From: Hippasteria phrygiana
Lineage: Eukaryota > Echinodermata > Asteroidea > Valvatida > Goniasteridae
NCBI GenBank assembly: GCA_037893225.1
Contig: JAZGUH010000561.1
Coordinates: forward strand, 310,001-374,000
Reading direction: 5' to 3'
Length of the DNA: 64,000 nucleotides
The notes below the pieces were generated by a model that ran no database searches, was not told the origin of the DNA, and worked only from the letters and a program-made list of their open reading frames with translations. The first letter of the stretch is position 1. Every line of letters begins with the position of its first letter. The position numbers and the translations under genes were made by a program. This document shows, one piece after another, positions 34,001 through 43,403 of this stretch.

Positions 34001-37000
34001 CTCGGATTGGGACTTGACTACATCCCCCGGTCCAAAGTTTACTTATGCACCCTTGCAAGCAGCTGTGCGGGGTCGCTCAATGAGATACAGTGCAATCCCT
34101 ACAATTTACTCAAAACTATCGATAGCCATTACTATTCATGTTGAGCTTTATATTCATTTGTCTGTTTTTTTTTTCCTGAATGCCCGCCTCGCAGAAATGT
34201 TCAATGCTGAGGTTCTGTTCAGAGATGACTGCACACCAGATGAATTCATAGATGTTGTAGTGGGAAACCGAATCTACCTGCCGTGTATATATGTAAGTAA
34301 GGGTGGAGTGGTTAATCTGTGGTCGGGCCAGGCCGTTGAAAAGCCTGTCCAAGCCCCTGGAACGCCCGGGTCTTTGGGCTTCTATAATCCCCTGATTGTA
34401 CACAATAAACTGCCCATTAATTCTGGAGTCCAGTCGGCTCCCATTGTTCACCCAGACTTGACTGAGCTGAGGCATCTTTTGATCCTGTCGTGAATGGGTA
34501 CAGATTAGTGTGGGAGGGGCTACAACCAGGTCTGGCCTAGAAGAGGCCAGGCTTTATTGATTAGTTGATGCTCTATTGTTAGATGATTTGTGGCTCTCAA
34601 TAGCAAGAGTAAAAGCCCGAAGGCCCAGTCATGGCTGGGCTTTTCAAAGGCCTGGCCCGACCACAGATTAATCACTCCTCCCTAAAGTGACTTACATATA
34701 GTTTTTTCTGCCTTGTAATCATTCGGAGGAGGTGAGTTGATCTCAAAGATACAAGAGGTAGGAACTAGTATTCATCTTGAAGCAGGAAAGATCGTAAGAT
34801 GAAGGGAAACATGCACCGGGCAAAGAATTCCACAGAGATACAGAACGAGGGGAAAAACTATTGGCATAGCTTGTTCTACAACTAGGTACAGCTAGAGTAT
34901 ATTGGTGGGAACAGGCGGAGAGCAGAGTTTCACTGTCAAACACCCGAACTGGAGGAACCAAGCTGGACAAGCCGGTGGAACATTTACCATGAAAATATCT
35001 GTAGAACAGACTAAGAGTAGCAACAGAATGAACAGATCTCCGGTGGGAGAGTGATTGTAAGGATGCGCCCAACTCTTCTCCGACCAATACGCTTCTGTAT
35101 TCTATCTAATAAAGATAAGTGACAAGCAGAAGCACCAGCCCAGATGTGGGAACAGCAGTCCATAAGAGGACGTATAGTTGCAGAGCTGCCAACTCGCCCT
35201 GATTTTGCGGACTTTTATTATAAGTATTCAGACAATAGCAGTTACAAAATACAGGTAAATTAAAAAAGTATGAAAAAATTGACAATCCGGGAGATTTTTA
35301 AGTTGTGTCCGGAGTCGAGAAATCTACCAATTTTCCGGAAGTCTTCCGTAAAAGAGTTTGCAGCTCAGTAGTTGTCTTGTAAAGATAAAGGATAGCATCA
35401 GGAATTTGAATGACCCAAAAAATAAAAGACATCGAAGATGGCTGCTACGCATATAAGATCTATTCGGGATACTCAAAAGTTAGGCCTAATCCACATGCTA
35501 AAAGGCCTGCCATTCATAAATTGATCCAGGCATTACGGTACCCCTGTCAATCTTGACCTTCCCCCAGGTCTACAACAAGATCGATCAGACGTCCATCGAG
35601 GAGGTCGACCGCATCGCCCACGAGCCCAATTCTGTGGTCATCAGCTGCGAGATGAAGCTGAATCTAGACTACCTCCTGGAGACGACCTGGGAGTTTCTAA
35701 GCCTGATCTGCATTTACACCAAGAGGAGAGGAGGTGGGTCATTGCGTCAAACCGTAGAGCTGTATGGGATGATTAGAGCGAAGCCTGCTGGGTGCATCCA
35801 TGTTTTACGACGAACCTATGGAAAATTTGTTATCAATGTATCTCCATATCTGCATTTGTACTGATTTTCGTGCATTAAAGGCAGTATACATGATTGGTCA
35901 TTGTTGCAGTTTTCAGAAATGGGCAGATTTAAGGGTTAGTATTTTTTAGGAATAATCGTTCCACTGACCTGTTCAAAGTTTTGCGTTGTTGGGTGGCGAA
36001 AAGAACGAGAGAAAAATGGCGCTCGTTTTCAACCGTCGGGCGGATGATAGCCTTTAGTCAAGGCGAACGTGGCTATCTGGGCGCGCCACTCGTCCACGTA
36101 GCCACGCGCGCCTTGACTAAAGGTACAGGGCAGTTTTCCCAACAATTTCCAGCTGGAAATCGTTGGAAAACGATATATATTTCCATTTTTCTTGACAACG
36201 ACAGCACACCTGGTGCTATAATTTCACAGAATGATTGAGACTACTATTGCTTACAGTCTAGTAAGGTATTTCGAAATAATTCAGTAAAAAAAAAATGGAG
36301 GATTACCAATCGTGTACACTACCTTGCTTAAAGTTTGATACGTCAGGCCAGCTAATTTTTTGATACCTTTAAAGGTAGTATACATAATTTGCTTTTGCTG
36401 CAATTTTCAGAAATAAATGAATTTGGGTCTTAGTATTTTATAGCGTGCTAGCAAATACTGTAAAACCGACCTGTTTAAATTTTTGTGTTCATAGATTCTG
36501 GGAAAACAGAGAGAAAGAAAATTTGTTCTAGTAGTCTGGTTCCCCTGACCATACTTGAGACAAAACAGAGCAATTTATAGAGTCGGGGAATTATTAGGTC
36601 GAGGAACTAGACTATTTCCAACGATTGTCGGCCGACAATCGTCGGGAAAACGATATAAATTTCCACTTTTTTTGAAAACGACAGCACACCAGGTGCCATG
36701 ATTTCACAGGATGCTTGAGACTCCTATTTACTTAGTCTAGTACGGTATTTTGTAATAATTCAGTAATTTTGTTTTTTTATCTTTGCAAATTTTGTATACT
36801 ACCTTTAACCCTAACCCTGCAAAATCAAGCAATGGTTCAGATCTTTCTAATGGTACTATCAACTTCATGTGTCACCATTATACTATTTTGAGAAAACTCG
36901 ATCCAAACTCTACGGTCGTGTGCATTGAGTGTCATTTGTTCATGTGACAAACAATTTTCCTGTTTGATAAAGTGGGCCAGAAGAGAAAACAGCCGTAACT

Positions 37001-39037
37001 TTGCCATTTTAGCAGTTACGACTTTCCTTGTTACACCGTATGAAAGAGTAAATTTCCTGGACAAACTTGACACTCAACATTTTCCTTTGCAATCAACTCT
37101 CGAGGGTGAAATCTTTGGTTGAAAATACAACCACTCAGGAAGCAGTCGGCTGCTTTTCCTGCTTGAGTGGTTTACGATTAACGGAACAAAGAATGTGGTA
37201 CTGGGAGAAGATATTGGCCAATAAGCCTTTGTGGTACTGAAAGGTTTAATATCTGGGACCCAGACTCCACTGCAGCAGTGCTTGGTATTTGCAAACCTAG
37301 ATGGCCCTAGTTTTTAAACAAAGTGTCATATTTTTCCCCCCTTCAGAGAGACCGGATTTCGAGGGTGGAATTATCATGAGGAGAGGCTGTACAGTTGAAC
37401 ATGTCGTAAGTACTTTTGCGCTGTGATTTGGTTTCCTGAATATTTTGTCACTATTCTCCATTAAAATGTGCACTGGGATACGTCATTTTTGGGGATCACT
37501 CAATGAAGATACGACTTCTTAATATCCTCATTGAGTGATCCCCACAATGTCGCTTCCCAGGTTGTATCGTAAAATTGGGTGTGATCCCTGGCTATACGGA
37601 GTTATGGGTTTTATGACTTCTGACTAGCGCCTCCCGAACAAACAAGACTAACAATTTGGGAGACTGCCAACATAGAGCAAGATAGCTCAGTTGGTAGAGT
37701 GCTGGTACAGTATTCCGGAGTTCGCAGGTTCGAATCCCGCTCCTGCCAGTTTTCTTTTTTCACTTTAAAACATAAATATATTGTATTGACAGTTTTGTGC
37801 AATATAAGAGCCCGCTTTGTTTCAAACTCTTCAAAACCACATCCATAATCTTCGGCATATCGGAATAAACAAAGTTTGATCCAAGTTATTTTAGGCTAAA
37901 TAATTTGAGGCCAACAAAACCAGTTGGGTGGACTGAATAGATATGCAACAGCAGCACATTTCGGGGGCTTAGACTAACAATGTACTTAATTTTGTTTCAA
38001 AATCATTTCCTTATTCCTGCAGTGCCACTCTATACACAGAACGCTCGTCGGCAACTTCAAGTATGCACTTGTATGGGTAAGTCATTCTGACGGAACAAAC
38101 AGCTCCGCATGATTACTGTGGTAATATTTGTGATAATCCATTCAAATTCTACTCATGTGATATGGTCTTGTGTACTAAGTACACCCAGCACCTGTATAAC
38201 GGTCCCTCCCTGATACGAGATGGAGTGTTCCTCATATGTTGGTTTTGTGCATACCTGTATATCAAGTTTGTACACTTTGGCAAGGTAACCATTTTGTTGA
38301 GAATCTCCTTTTTTTATTAAAGAAATTTTGTTAACATTTTGTGGAAATGTAAAAAGTATAAAATTGAGACAATAGATTCTTCACTGACAAGTTGTACTCG
38401 TGTAAAAGTCACAGAAGTCGGGTCGCGTTTTTTAATTTATTTATTATTTTTTTTAAAGGAATTTTCAAAATCTCACCTTTTCCCGCAAAATATTAACAAG
38501 TTTGATGAAAATCATTGTCTTTAAGTACAGCTACGATGGCACAATCGTGCATTTCGCCATCTCACTTTTAATAGGCTTACTTTTTGCCTCCCGACTTCCG
38601 AGTTACACGACATGTGGTATTGTTTTGATGTTTTCATGGATGGTAAAAAAATGTACCGACCGACCCTCCCTCCCGATTTTTCCCATTTAGGGGCAAGTTT
38701 TTCTTTTTGCCTTAATAATGTAAATAAAAACAAGGAAATATTTAGGGAATCCCTCTCAGGGTACCAATCACTGATGAATGCAACACTCTGGAATTAGAAC
38801 AGCTAATAATACCACATTATTAGCTAACAATAGGATATACAACCAACCCAACCAATCATATGCATGCTCTTCTAATGCCAGTATGGTTAATGCTTTGAGA
38901 ATGTCAAAAAGGTAAAACAAAAAATATTGCCTTGGTTTCCTGTGCAGGGTTGCAGTGTCAAGTACAGTCCACAGCGAGTCGGTCTCCAGCACGTCATGAA
39001 CCACGAAGACGTTATACAAGTCATGAAGAAATGTTGA
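24994..39037 (+). CDS. DRG2: DRG2, developmentally regulated GTP-binding protein 2 (13 exons, complete)
   Basis: The spliced product is 365 residues; human DRG2 has 364. Coding exons: 24994-25057, 26007-26095, 27717-27788, 29423-29512, 29893-29953, 30443-30533, 31278-31350, 33213-33303, 34195-34292, 35568-35733, 37347-37405, 38023-38076, 38948-39037. All introns are GT-AG and phases agree. The protein opens [21 protein letters not shown]1 is GFPSVGKS (69-76), switch I TTLTC (95-99), G3 DLPG (115-118), G4 NKID (246-249), G5 SC (269-270). A TGS domain fills about 290-365. From family knowledge, DRG2 is a cytosolic Obg-type GTPase stabilised by RWDD1 (DFRP2) and associated with translation and microtubule or endosome biology. 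The ATG at 24994 gives the conserved N-terminus. Confidence 0.97.
25205..25915. mobile_element. Inverted-repeat element in DRG2 intron 1
   Basis: Left arm about 25209-25320 (GATTTTACTTTAATACCCCC, ACCAAAATCGGTCAG, TGTGGCACAACCTG) is repeated inverted at 25801-25908. An extra direct copy of the left arm, with a (C)15 expansion, lies at about 25590-25705, so a second insertion or partial duplication occurred. Arms exceed 100 bp. No transposase is present. Confidence 0.75.
26007..26095 (+). CDS. DRG2: DRG2 exon 2
   Basis: Encodes [19 protein letters not shown], the conserved helical region before the G domain. Acceptor TTTTAG, donor AAAG|GTAGTT, phase 0 exit. Confidence 0.95.
26332..26551. mobile_element. 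TTAA-flanked MITE
   Basis: Begins TTAACCCTAAC and ends GTTAGGGTTAA, with inner inverted TTCCCTAAC / GTTAGGGAA. TTAA at both edges fits the piggyBac-type target. 220 bp, no ORF. Confidence 0.6.
26960..27565 (+). repeat. 10-bp minisatellite (CCACACTCAC)n with flanking modules
   Basis: About 29 units of CCACACTCAC cover 27094-27386, with variants CATCC and CGACA. They open all frames ([10 protein letters not shown]). On both sides stands the same module series: GTGTGTAAACACCGGCAATC, GCGGACCTCC, TATTGTCCTCT and AGGTCCACGGT, then GAATAGCTATAC. So the array sits inside a duplicated repeat unit of the kind found at 18710-19440. Confidence 0.85.
27717..27788 (+). CDS. DRG2: DRG2 exon 3 (P-loop)
   Basis: Encodes [18 protein letters not shown] and then FPSVGK; the Walker A lysine is the last codon and its serine partner opens exon 4. 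Confidence 0.97.
27792..28266. mobile_element. Two adjacent copies of inverted-repeat family R2
   Basis: GGCCAATTTCATAGAGCTGC...AAGCAC at 28056 pairs with GTGCTTAAGCAGCTTTATG-TAATTGGCCCC ending at 28266. A longer diverged copy (GGGCCCAATTTCATAGCGCG ... GCGCTAAGAAATTGGGCCC) fills 27797-28054. The internal TTACTAAG / CTTAGTAA and ACCAGTCA-type motifs recur in every R2 copy. Confidence 0.75.
28267..29422. other. DRG2: DRG2 intron 3 remainder
   Basis: AT-rich intronic DNA without another exon in frame. Around 28905-29175 the CpG content rises (ACGTCACG, GCGCGCCGCCGACGG). That could be a regulatory patch or a decayed repeat. Confidence 0.4.
29423..29512 (+). CDS. DRG2: DRG2 exon 4 (switch I)
   Basis: Encodes [20 protein letters not shown] and [10 protein letters not shown]. 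Exact phase-0 boundaries. Confidence 0.96.
29610..29800. repeat. Copy of the mosaic repeat seen at 430-1125
   Basis: TAGTTCCCTGACCGAAAGATTC, CCGCAGTTTAAGATAGATTATGAC and CTGCAATAGTATGGCATTG appear in the same order as in the left end of the window. Confidence 0.6.
29893..29953 (+). CDS. DRG2: DRG2 exon 5 (G3, DLPG)
   Basis: Encodes [20 protein letters not shown]. Phase 1 exit. Confidence 0.96.
30443..30533 (+). CDS. DRG2: DRG2 exon 6
   Basis: Encodes [20 protein letters not shown] and [10 protein letters not shown]. Acceptor CCTCTAG. Confidence 0.96.
30711..31190 (-). mobile_element. Two direct copies of a tRNA-derived SINE
   Basis: On the - strand the tRNA-like core at 30770-30842 has an A box TAGCTCAGTTGGTAGAGC, a B box GGTTCGAATCC, a 6-of-7 acceptor stem (GGCAAGA / TCCTGCC) and TTTT three bases after the stem. 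The anticodon loop reads ACGGTAA with C at position 33, so a functional tRNA is unlikely. Upstream lies a tRNA-unrelated body (CTCATTGAGTGATCCCCACA, CAGGGATCACACCC in inverse). A second copy overlaps at 31021-31160. Other copies: 33715-33800 (-), 37490-37770 (+), 46120-46430 (+). Confidence 0.8.
31278..31350 (+). CDS. DRG2: DRG2 exon 7
   Basis: Encodes [20 protein letters not shown] and IYFK, matching the helix and strand after switch II in DRG2. Confidence 0.95.
31444..31720 (+). repeat. Dispersed repeat R1, copy 2
   Basis: TGTCCGGCTGTTACTGA, GTGGTCCTATTCATCGCA, GATTGAGTATGCGCAGGAAT and GGCCAGGTGGTCTTTTTCA in the R1 order. Confidence 0.7.
32848..33148. mobile_element. MITE with CAGGGGCGGATCCAGG ends
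   Basis: Left end CAGGGGCGGATCCAGG pairs inverted with CCTGGATCCGCGCCTG at the right. Five-base CAATA flanks both sides (32843-32847 and 33149-33153), a clear target duplication. It contains a (G)8, a (G)13 and a (C)18 tract. A sister copy is at 49889-50062. Confidence 0.85.
33213..33303 (+). CDS. DRG2: DRG2 exon 8
   Basis: Encodes [20 protein letters not shown] and [10 protein letters not shown]. Phase 1 exit through A|GTATCC. Confidence 0.95.
33715..33965. repeat. SINE core (-) followed by R1 copy 3 (+)
   Basis: At 33725-33797 a tRNA-like core reads on the - strand with an intact A box (AGCTCAGTTGGTAGAGC) and a mutated B box (GGTTCAAACTC). R1 begins right after it (CTCCATTTATTCATTACACTC) and runs to GCTATGGCCGTTGTCC. 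Confidence 0.65.
34195..34292 (+). CDS. DRG2: DRG2 exon 9
   Basis: Encodes [20 protein letters not shown] and [12 protein letters not shown]. Acceptor CTCGCAG. Confidence 0.96.
34740..35180 (-). mobile_element. Non-LTR retrotransposon 3' remnant (copy 2, best preserved)
   Basis: The - strand encodes the end of a reverse transcriptase: [20 protein letters not shown] and [10 protein letters not shown] (about 35090-35175). After a frame break it continues with [40 protein letters not shown] and a stop at 34743. The order (LMxxCSHIW, LLDRIQ, R-W-N-S-L-P) is characteristic of CR1/LINE-2-like elements. It is 5'-truncated, frameshifted and inactive, antisense in DRG2 intron 9. Confidence 0.8.
35568..35733 (+). 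CDS. DRG2: DRG2 exon 10 (G4 and G5, start of TGS)
   Basis: Encodes [37 protein letters not shown] and [12 protein letters not shown] and SC are the guanine-specificity motifs. Confidence 0.97.
35875..36331. mobile_element. TTAA-flanked MITE (AGGTAGTATAC family), copy 1
   Basis: Starts TTAAAGGCAGTATACATG and ends GTGTACACTACCTTGCTTAA. Its centre carries a second inverted repeat (CTTTAGTCAAGGCGAACGTG ... GCGCCTTGACTAAAG), probably a nested insertion. The right half (AACGATATATATTTCC, ACGACAGCACACC) matches the copy at 36369. Confidence 0.75.
36369..36808. mobile_element. TTAA-flanked MITE (AGGTAGTATAC family), copy 2
   Basis: The first 24 bases, from TTAAAGGTAGTATACA, match the inverted last 24 with a single difference. 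TTAA at both edges suggests a Kolobok- or piggyBac-type target. An AGTCTGGTTCCC...GGAACTAGACTA module is nested at 36530-36612. A partial third copy at 57736-58012 has the same module at the same place. Confidence 0.85.
36805..37249. mobile_element. TTAA element sharing its edge with the previous one
   Basis: Starts at the same TTAA that ends the 36369-36808 element (TTAACCCTAACCCTGC) and ends AAGGTTTAA at about 37249. Its body is the inverted, diverged homologue of the 52243-52814 element (TCACATGAACAA, GGCCAGAAGAGAAAACAGCC, CTTTGGTTGAAAATACAACC). Confidence 0.7.
37347..37405 (+). CDS. DRG2: DRG2 exon 11 (TGS)
   Basis: Encodes [19 protein letters not shown], the TGS core strand that follows KKRGQRPDF in the family. 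Confidence 0.95.
37490..37770 (+). mobile_element. tRNA-derived SINE copy
   Basis: Body AATATCCTCATTGAGTGATC ... then core GCAAGATAGCTCAGTTGGTA and GGTTCGAATCCCGCTCCTGC, followed by CAGTTTTC. The preceding GGGGATCACTCAATGAAGAT forms an inverted repeat with the body start. Confidence 0.8.
38023..38076 (+). CDS. DRG2: DRG2 exon 12 (TGS)
   Basis: Encodes [18 protein letters not shown], 18 codons with phase 0 on both sides. Confidence 0.96.
38948..39037 (+). CDS. DRG2: DRG2 exon 13 (stop)
   Basis: Encodes [20 protein letters not shown] and DVIQVMKKC with stop TGA at 39035. The family usually ends in ...EDVIQIVKK, so this copy ends one residue later in C. Confidence 0.97.
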   Translation, partial: GCSVKYSPQRVGLQHVMNHEDVIQVMKKC

Positions 39038-39716
39038 CTCGTCTACAGTATAACTAGTCCGGCAAAAGCCGAGGGGGTATCAGAGTTGATATTAACGTCC
39101 CATAATTCTCCATGAATCTATGTATCAAGTTTATTACATTTTTTTCTTGCAAAGAGTAAAAATCAAGATATATATTTGAATTTTGGCGATTTTTTTTTTT
39201 TCTTCATCTATTTAAATAAATAAGAGATTTTTGCCCCTTCCTGACAGTGTATGAAGCAATGTATGCTCGGTGCTTTCCAAGAATCTGCGGAGGAAAAAAA
39301 TTCACAAAAAAATGTCCATTCTAATTCACATCATCCCCATCTTCACTCTCTAACAAAATAATTGTGAAAATTACACTCTCTCCAGTTTAATAGACTGATA
39401 TATTATCTTTTTTTTTTTGTTCTGAATTTCTTACAGTGGCATCAATCATAAATCCATGCCAACAAATTAAGGGGGGAATTTTTTATTTTTTCTCTTCCAA
39501 AAATCACCCTAAAAAGTGATTTCCCTAAAATTTGCTGTATTCTGGGACACACTGCAGCATTAAAAGAAACAACACAAGACTAGCAAACCTCTTGGGAGAA
39601 GAGGACTTCAGATTTTAGGCAACGGAAATGTTACCTTTTGAAAAACTCCGAAGATAAGAAACAGCCAAATATCTAAAAAGTTTGCCTCTGTGAATTAGGA
39701 GTAAAGATGGATGGTC

Positions 39717-39722
39717 AATAAA
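39717..39722 (+). terminator. DRG2: Probable DRG2 polyadenylation signal
   Basis: The first convincing AATAAA on the + strand downstream of the stop, giving a 3' UTR of about 0.7 kb, followed by TTGTTTTTATTC. It is not tested by transcript data. Confidence 0.5.
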
Positions 39723-40794
39723 CCGACAGAACTTCAACTACATTTAGTCAATGTATTGTTTTTATTCACTTAATTTGTTCATCCAACCAAACTATGTTAC
39801 ACATGTGCATCGCCAACTGCGGCAGTGTCCGTTTCACATCAAAATGTTGAAGATTTTTTAACCATTCAATGGGATGAAATACTTCACTGAAAAGTTACCT
39901 ATAATTGACTTTTCTTTTGTTTAAAAATACACCAAAAACTGCTATGTCCATGTTTTCACAGTGCCCACCCTGAAAAATAGTTTTGTTAACTGAATTGCTG
40001 AAGTCATGAGGTTTCTAATGAGATAAGTTTCAGATATTGAATGAGTGTGATGCTCATAACTCCTGTGGCACTTTTACTGAACCTGTCAAAAATCCAACAC
40101 TGCAGTAAACCTATGGCACATTCTTTGGACATCATATAGCTCCATGTAAAGTAATGCGCACGACTGGTGAGAACAGTAGAAAAGGACCAGTATGTCTGCT
40201 GCCCCCAGCATCTTAAAAGTTTCCCATTGACAATTTTAAACATCATTTTTGTACTCCGCAACCCAAAATTAGTTAAGATTGACTACTTTTAGTTTTGAAA
40301 ACATTTTGGCTGTAGAACAAGGTAATAAAAACAAAGAAAAACAAAGAAAAGCAAATATAGCACACGGTGTAGTTGAGTGCTTTTTCGTTTAAAAAGACAG
40401 TTCTCTTACATAATTCGTTAGTGAGGGATATCCATTAACCCCAACAGTTTAGGGTTAAATTGAAATTTTCAGTCAGTGCATGGAAATAGCAGCTTAAAAA
40501 GGTACCGAAAAATTAAGAATTTTGCATGCAACTGATATCACTTTCAGACGATATGAAATGATCCCTTGATGCACCATACTAATTCTTCAAATTTCAAAAA
40601 GCTCTTCTTTCTTTAAGCATCTGCGGTGTGTTTAATCTGCAAGTAAATACATACTTGAATTCAGACATTTTTCCAGTTTAAAACTTAAAACATACTGCAC
40701 TTAATACGCCTCAATCACCTCAAGATTGTATTAAGAGAATGAACAGTTTTGATTGTTTTAAACAACCCACCTTTGTAAATTGGAACACGAAACG

Positions 40795-41067
40795 GCATAC
40801 TTCCGCTACCTTAAGAGTCCAACCACCTGTACTGATGGATGAAGAAAAATGATACTAAGACCTCCCGATTCGGTCCAGTAGTTTTTGCTGCAGAGCCTAT
40901 TTTGTGAAGCAAGGTCGGGGGTCAGTTGGTCCCATCATGCTCTTTTCTGCATGGAACAAGTGACCTGACTTTGCTTCACAAAATTGGACTGAATCGGGAG
41001 GTCTTAGTATCATTCTAGAAAGATTCTCCATCTGGTTTGACTCTAAAGGTAGCGGAAGTATATATGC
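40795..41067. mobile_element. Large foldback MITE between DRG2 and TMEM11
   Basis: Ends CATACTTCCGCTACCTTAAG and CTCTAAAGGTAGCGGAAGTA are inverted repeats. Inner arms AATGATACTAAGACCTCCCG ... and GGAGGTCTTAGTATCATT also pair, followed by TTTGTGAAGCAAGGTC / GACTTTGCTTCACAAA. Nearly the whole 270 bp can fold on itself. Confidence 0.85.
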
Positions 41068-41097
41068 TGTTCCGGTTATTTTTGTTTACCACCCTAT

Positions 41098-41225
41098 GTA
41101 TGCTCGGTGCTTTCCGAGAGCCTGTGTGAAAAAATTCACAGGCTTACTCGGATTCGAACCCACGACTTCCTGCTTACTGGTGCAGACATCTTAACCACTC
41201 GACCACTGAGCTGGCCGATTCGAAT
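41098..41225 (-). mobile_element. Second tRNA-derived SINE family
   Basis: On the - strand GGCCAGCTCAGTGGTCGAGT, GGTTAAGATGTCTGCACC and GGGTTCGAATCCGAGTAAGC form a tRNA-like A and B box pair. The tail ends GGAAAGCACCGAGCATACAT. A fragment with the same tail lies at 39255-39300. An extra GGTCGAGTGG in the D region suggests derivation from a class II (Ser/Leu-like) tRNA. Confidence 0.7.
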
Positions 41226-41269
41226 CTAATGCAGCAGTGGGTACTGCGTACCTTTTCCCCTTTTTTGGT

Positions 41270-41294
41270 GGGGGGGGGGGGGGGGGGGGGGGGG
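41270..41294 (+). repeat. (G)25 homopolymer
   Basis: Uninterrupted, directly beside the SINE at 41098-41225. Confidence 0.95.
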
Positions 41295-41631
41295 TTGACA
41301 CCCCCTTACTTTTTTCTTTTTCGGGGGCTGAAAATGAAAAACAAAAACAAATTCCCTCTTTTTGTTAACATTTCTCGCAAGTAGCTGGGACATGAGCAAC
41401 TCATCCCACACTATAGTGAAATTTAGAAGCCTTCATTACATCACGTGCTGGCTCGTTTGCTAATTTTCTTTCATTACAAGAAATGCTACATAATGTGCAC
41501 CATTACAATATCTGTGACACTAAAAGAGTGCTTGGCGAATTTTGTGGCAGTGAATAGACTTCCAATAAATGTCTCTACGGTATGGTTGCTTAGAAGCTAG
41601 CGATTGGGTGAACCAGCAACATGTCTGGCCG

Positions 41632-41736
41632 CGTCCGAATTGGCGGCTACGGCTGTTGCTAAGGGGTTGCTAAGAGCAGCTTTGATGGCTTAGCAACCCC
41701 TCAGCAACAGCCGTATCCATAGTCGCCAATTCAGAC
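41632..41736. mobile_element. MITE, GTCCGAATTGGCG family
   Basis: CGTCCGAATTGGCGGCTACG and GCTGTTGCTAAGGGGTTGCT pair with TTAGCAACCCCTCAGCAACA and CGCCAATTCAGAC. It resembles the 52903-53034 element in its GTGTCCGAATT edge. Confidence 0.75.
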
Positions 41737-42889
41737 ATGACATGCCATCATTAAAAACTGTTGATTTGTGAGATGTAGGCCATAGCTTTATCTCAGGTAT
41801 GTAGTCAAAAACGGCAAAATTAAACATTCTTGAAAAGAACTTTAGGCCACAAAACCAGTATTTCTTGTTTTTACATGGCTGCAAAAACCTAGTACATCCT
41901 AGTACATGTCCCCCCCCCCCCACCCCCTCGGAGTGGGACACAGCCCTTCAAAGTCAAGACATGCATCTAAACAGCAAACTGTCATTCCACTATTGTGTCC
42001 TTTTCTCCAAAGATTGCAACTGTCCTGCTTCCAACCCGGTTCATGCTTCACACAAATTAGAGAGCGAAGCAAATTTGCTGGGGGGTAAACAGCGAATGAA
42101 ATTTCAGGATTTTTGGTTAGACGTCGTCCAGATTTCCAGAAGATTTTTTGGGTCCTAAAATTATTTTTATTATTCCAAAATAAACTCTGCAAACCGAAAC
42201 AGCCTTCTTTTCATTCTAATGACCCTATTTTTGTGTGAGCAATGCCATATAAATTAATGCCAAATTTTTTTTCTAGGATTTGTTTATTTTCCTCCAAGCT
42301 CACACCCGATGTAGATAGATTAGAACAAAACCAGATTAAATGACATCACCAAGACAGAGTACCTGCACCCAAAACAAAACCCTGTATGGGTCTTATGTAC
42401 AGTTAAGAATGAAATCAGGTTAAATGGCGCCACCGTGACATCAAGAAATAGTACATTTTCCCTGCCCCCTCCCTACATATATCATTATAAGTGCTGTTAA
42501 TACATTGTACTGCTGTCAATAGATCCACAGAAAACTACCCATGCAATGCAGATACTAGTTATTCCCTTTTTTCCGATATTTTGAACTGAGTTATTTTGAC
42601 ATTTTGAAATTATTAGCATTCAAACATACACACAGTCCATGACTGCAATACTGGCCAATCTTAATCCTCAAATTTTAATATGATTTTCCACACACCCTAG
42701 GGAGTTAGGGTTAATGTACGTCCTAGCACAACACAACAACTCTGAACCACAATATCTGACACCACCGGGCAATGCTTTCAGGAAAAAAAAAACAATAATA
42801 AAAATTACATTTAAAACGTGGCTGCTCCCGAACGCGTGCTCATTATTAGAAAGTTTCCTAAACAGTCGAATTCTAATATCTCGACATCA
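41737..42889. other. Convergent 3' spacer
   Basis: No gene between the DRG2 and TMEM11 ends. Several TTTATT motifs (AATAAA on the - strand, for example near 42170) could end the TMEM11 transcript, but none is decisive. Confidence 0.4.
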
Positions 42890-43403
42890 TCATTGCGCGC
42901 ACCAGTGGCAGAATTTGTAGGTGAGATAGATGGCGGCCAGTCCTGCGATGACGTTGTGTAGCGCCTTGCGGTACTTGTCCTCTCGTCGTACCAGGACGAC
43001 CGGGGTAGCCGTGGTGAGGGTGTGGAGGGGCAAGCGGGCCAGGTTTCGGGTGTCATGTTCCACCTGGTATTTGCAGCAAGGGTCGAATTGCCAGGAGATG
43101 CCGTACAGCGTGGCGCAGGCCACGCTGGCCGTGCCAAAGGGAATGCTGGCAAAGTTGCTGGCCTTGGCAGGCAGCATCCAGGGGGAGACCAGGCAGGCCA
43201 CGCCAGCCAGCACGGCTGTCTTGTGGAGGCCGTTGCCCACGGTGATCCAGCGCGCTGTCTCGTCACCCAGGCGGGACGGCTCGATGATGATGATGCTGCG
43301 GCCGGACTCCAGGGCCTGCTCTAGTTCGTACTCAAATTGTTCATGGGCATCGCCGTTATCGTAAATCTCGTGGATGATGGCGCAGTCGGTGGGTAACGAT
43401 TCT
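42890..43403 (-). CDS. TMEM11: TMEM11 exon 2
   Basis: Carries nearly the whole protein, with stop TGA at 42890-42892. It is GC-rich against the AT-rich surroundings, which explains long chance frames on the + strand here. Confidence 0.96.

Noticed and set aside
36805..36822. Interstitial telomere repeat (CCCTAACCCT)
   Set aside because: Only two units, tied to the TTAA element ends at several loci; explained by transposon ends.
42930..43364. 144- and 100-codon + strand frames
   Set aside because: Antisense shadows of the GC-rich TMEM11 exon 2, which has clear homology.
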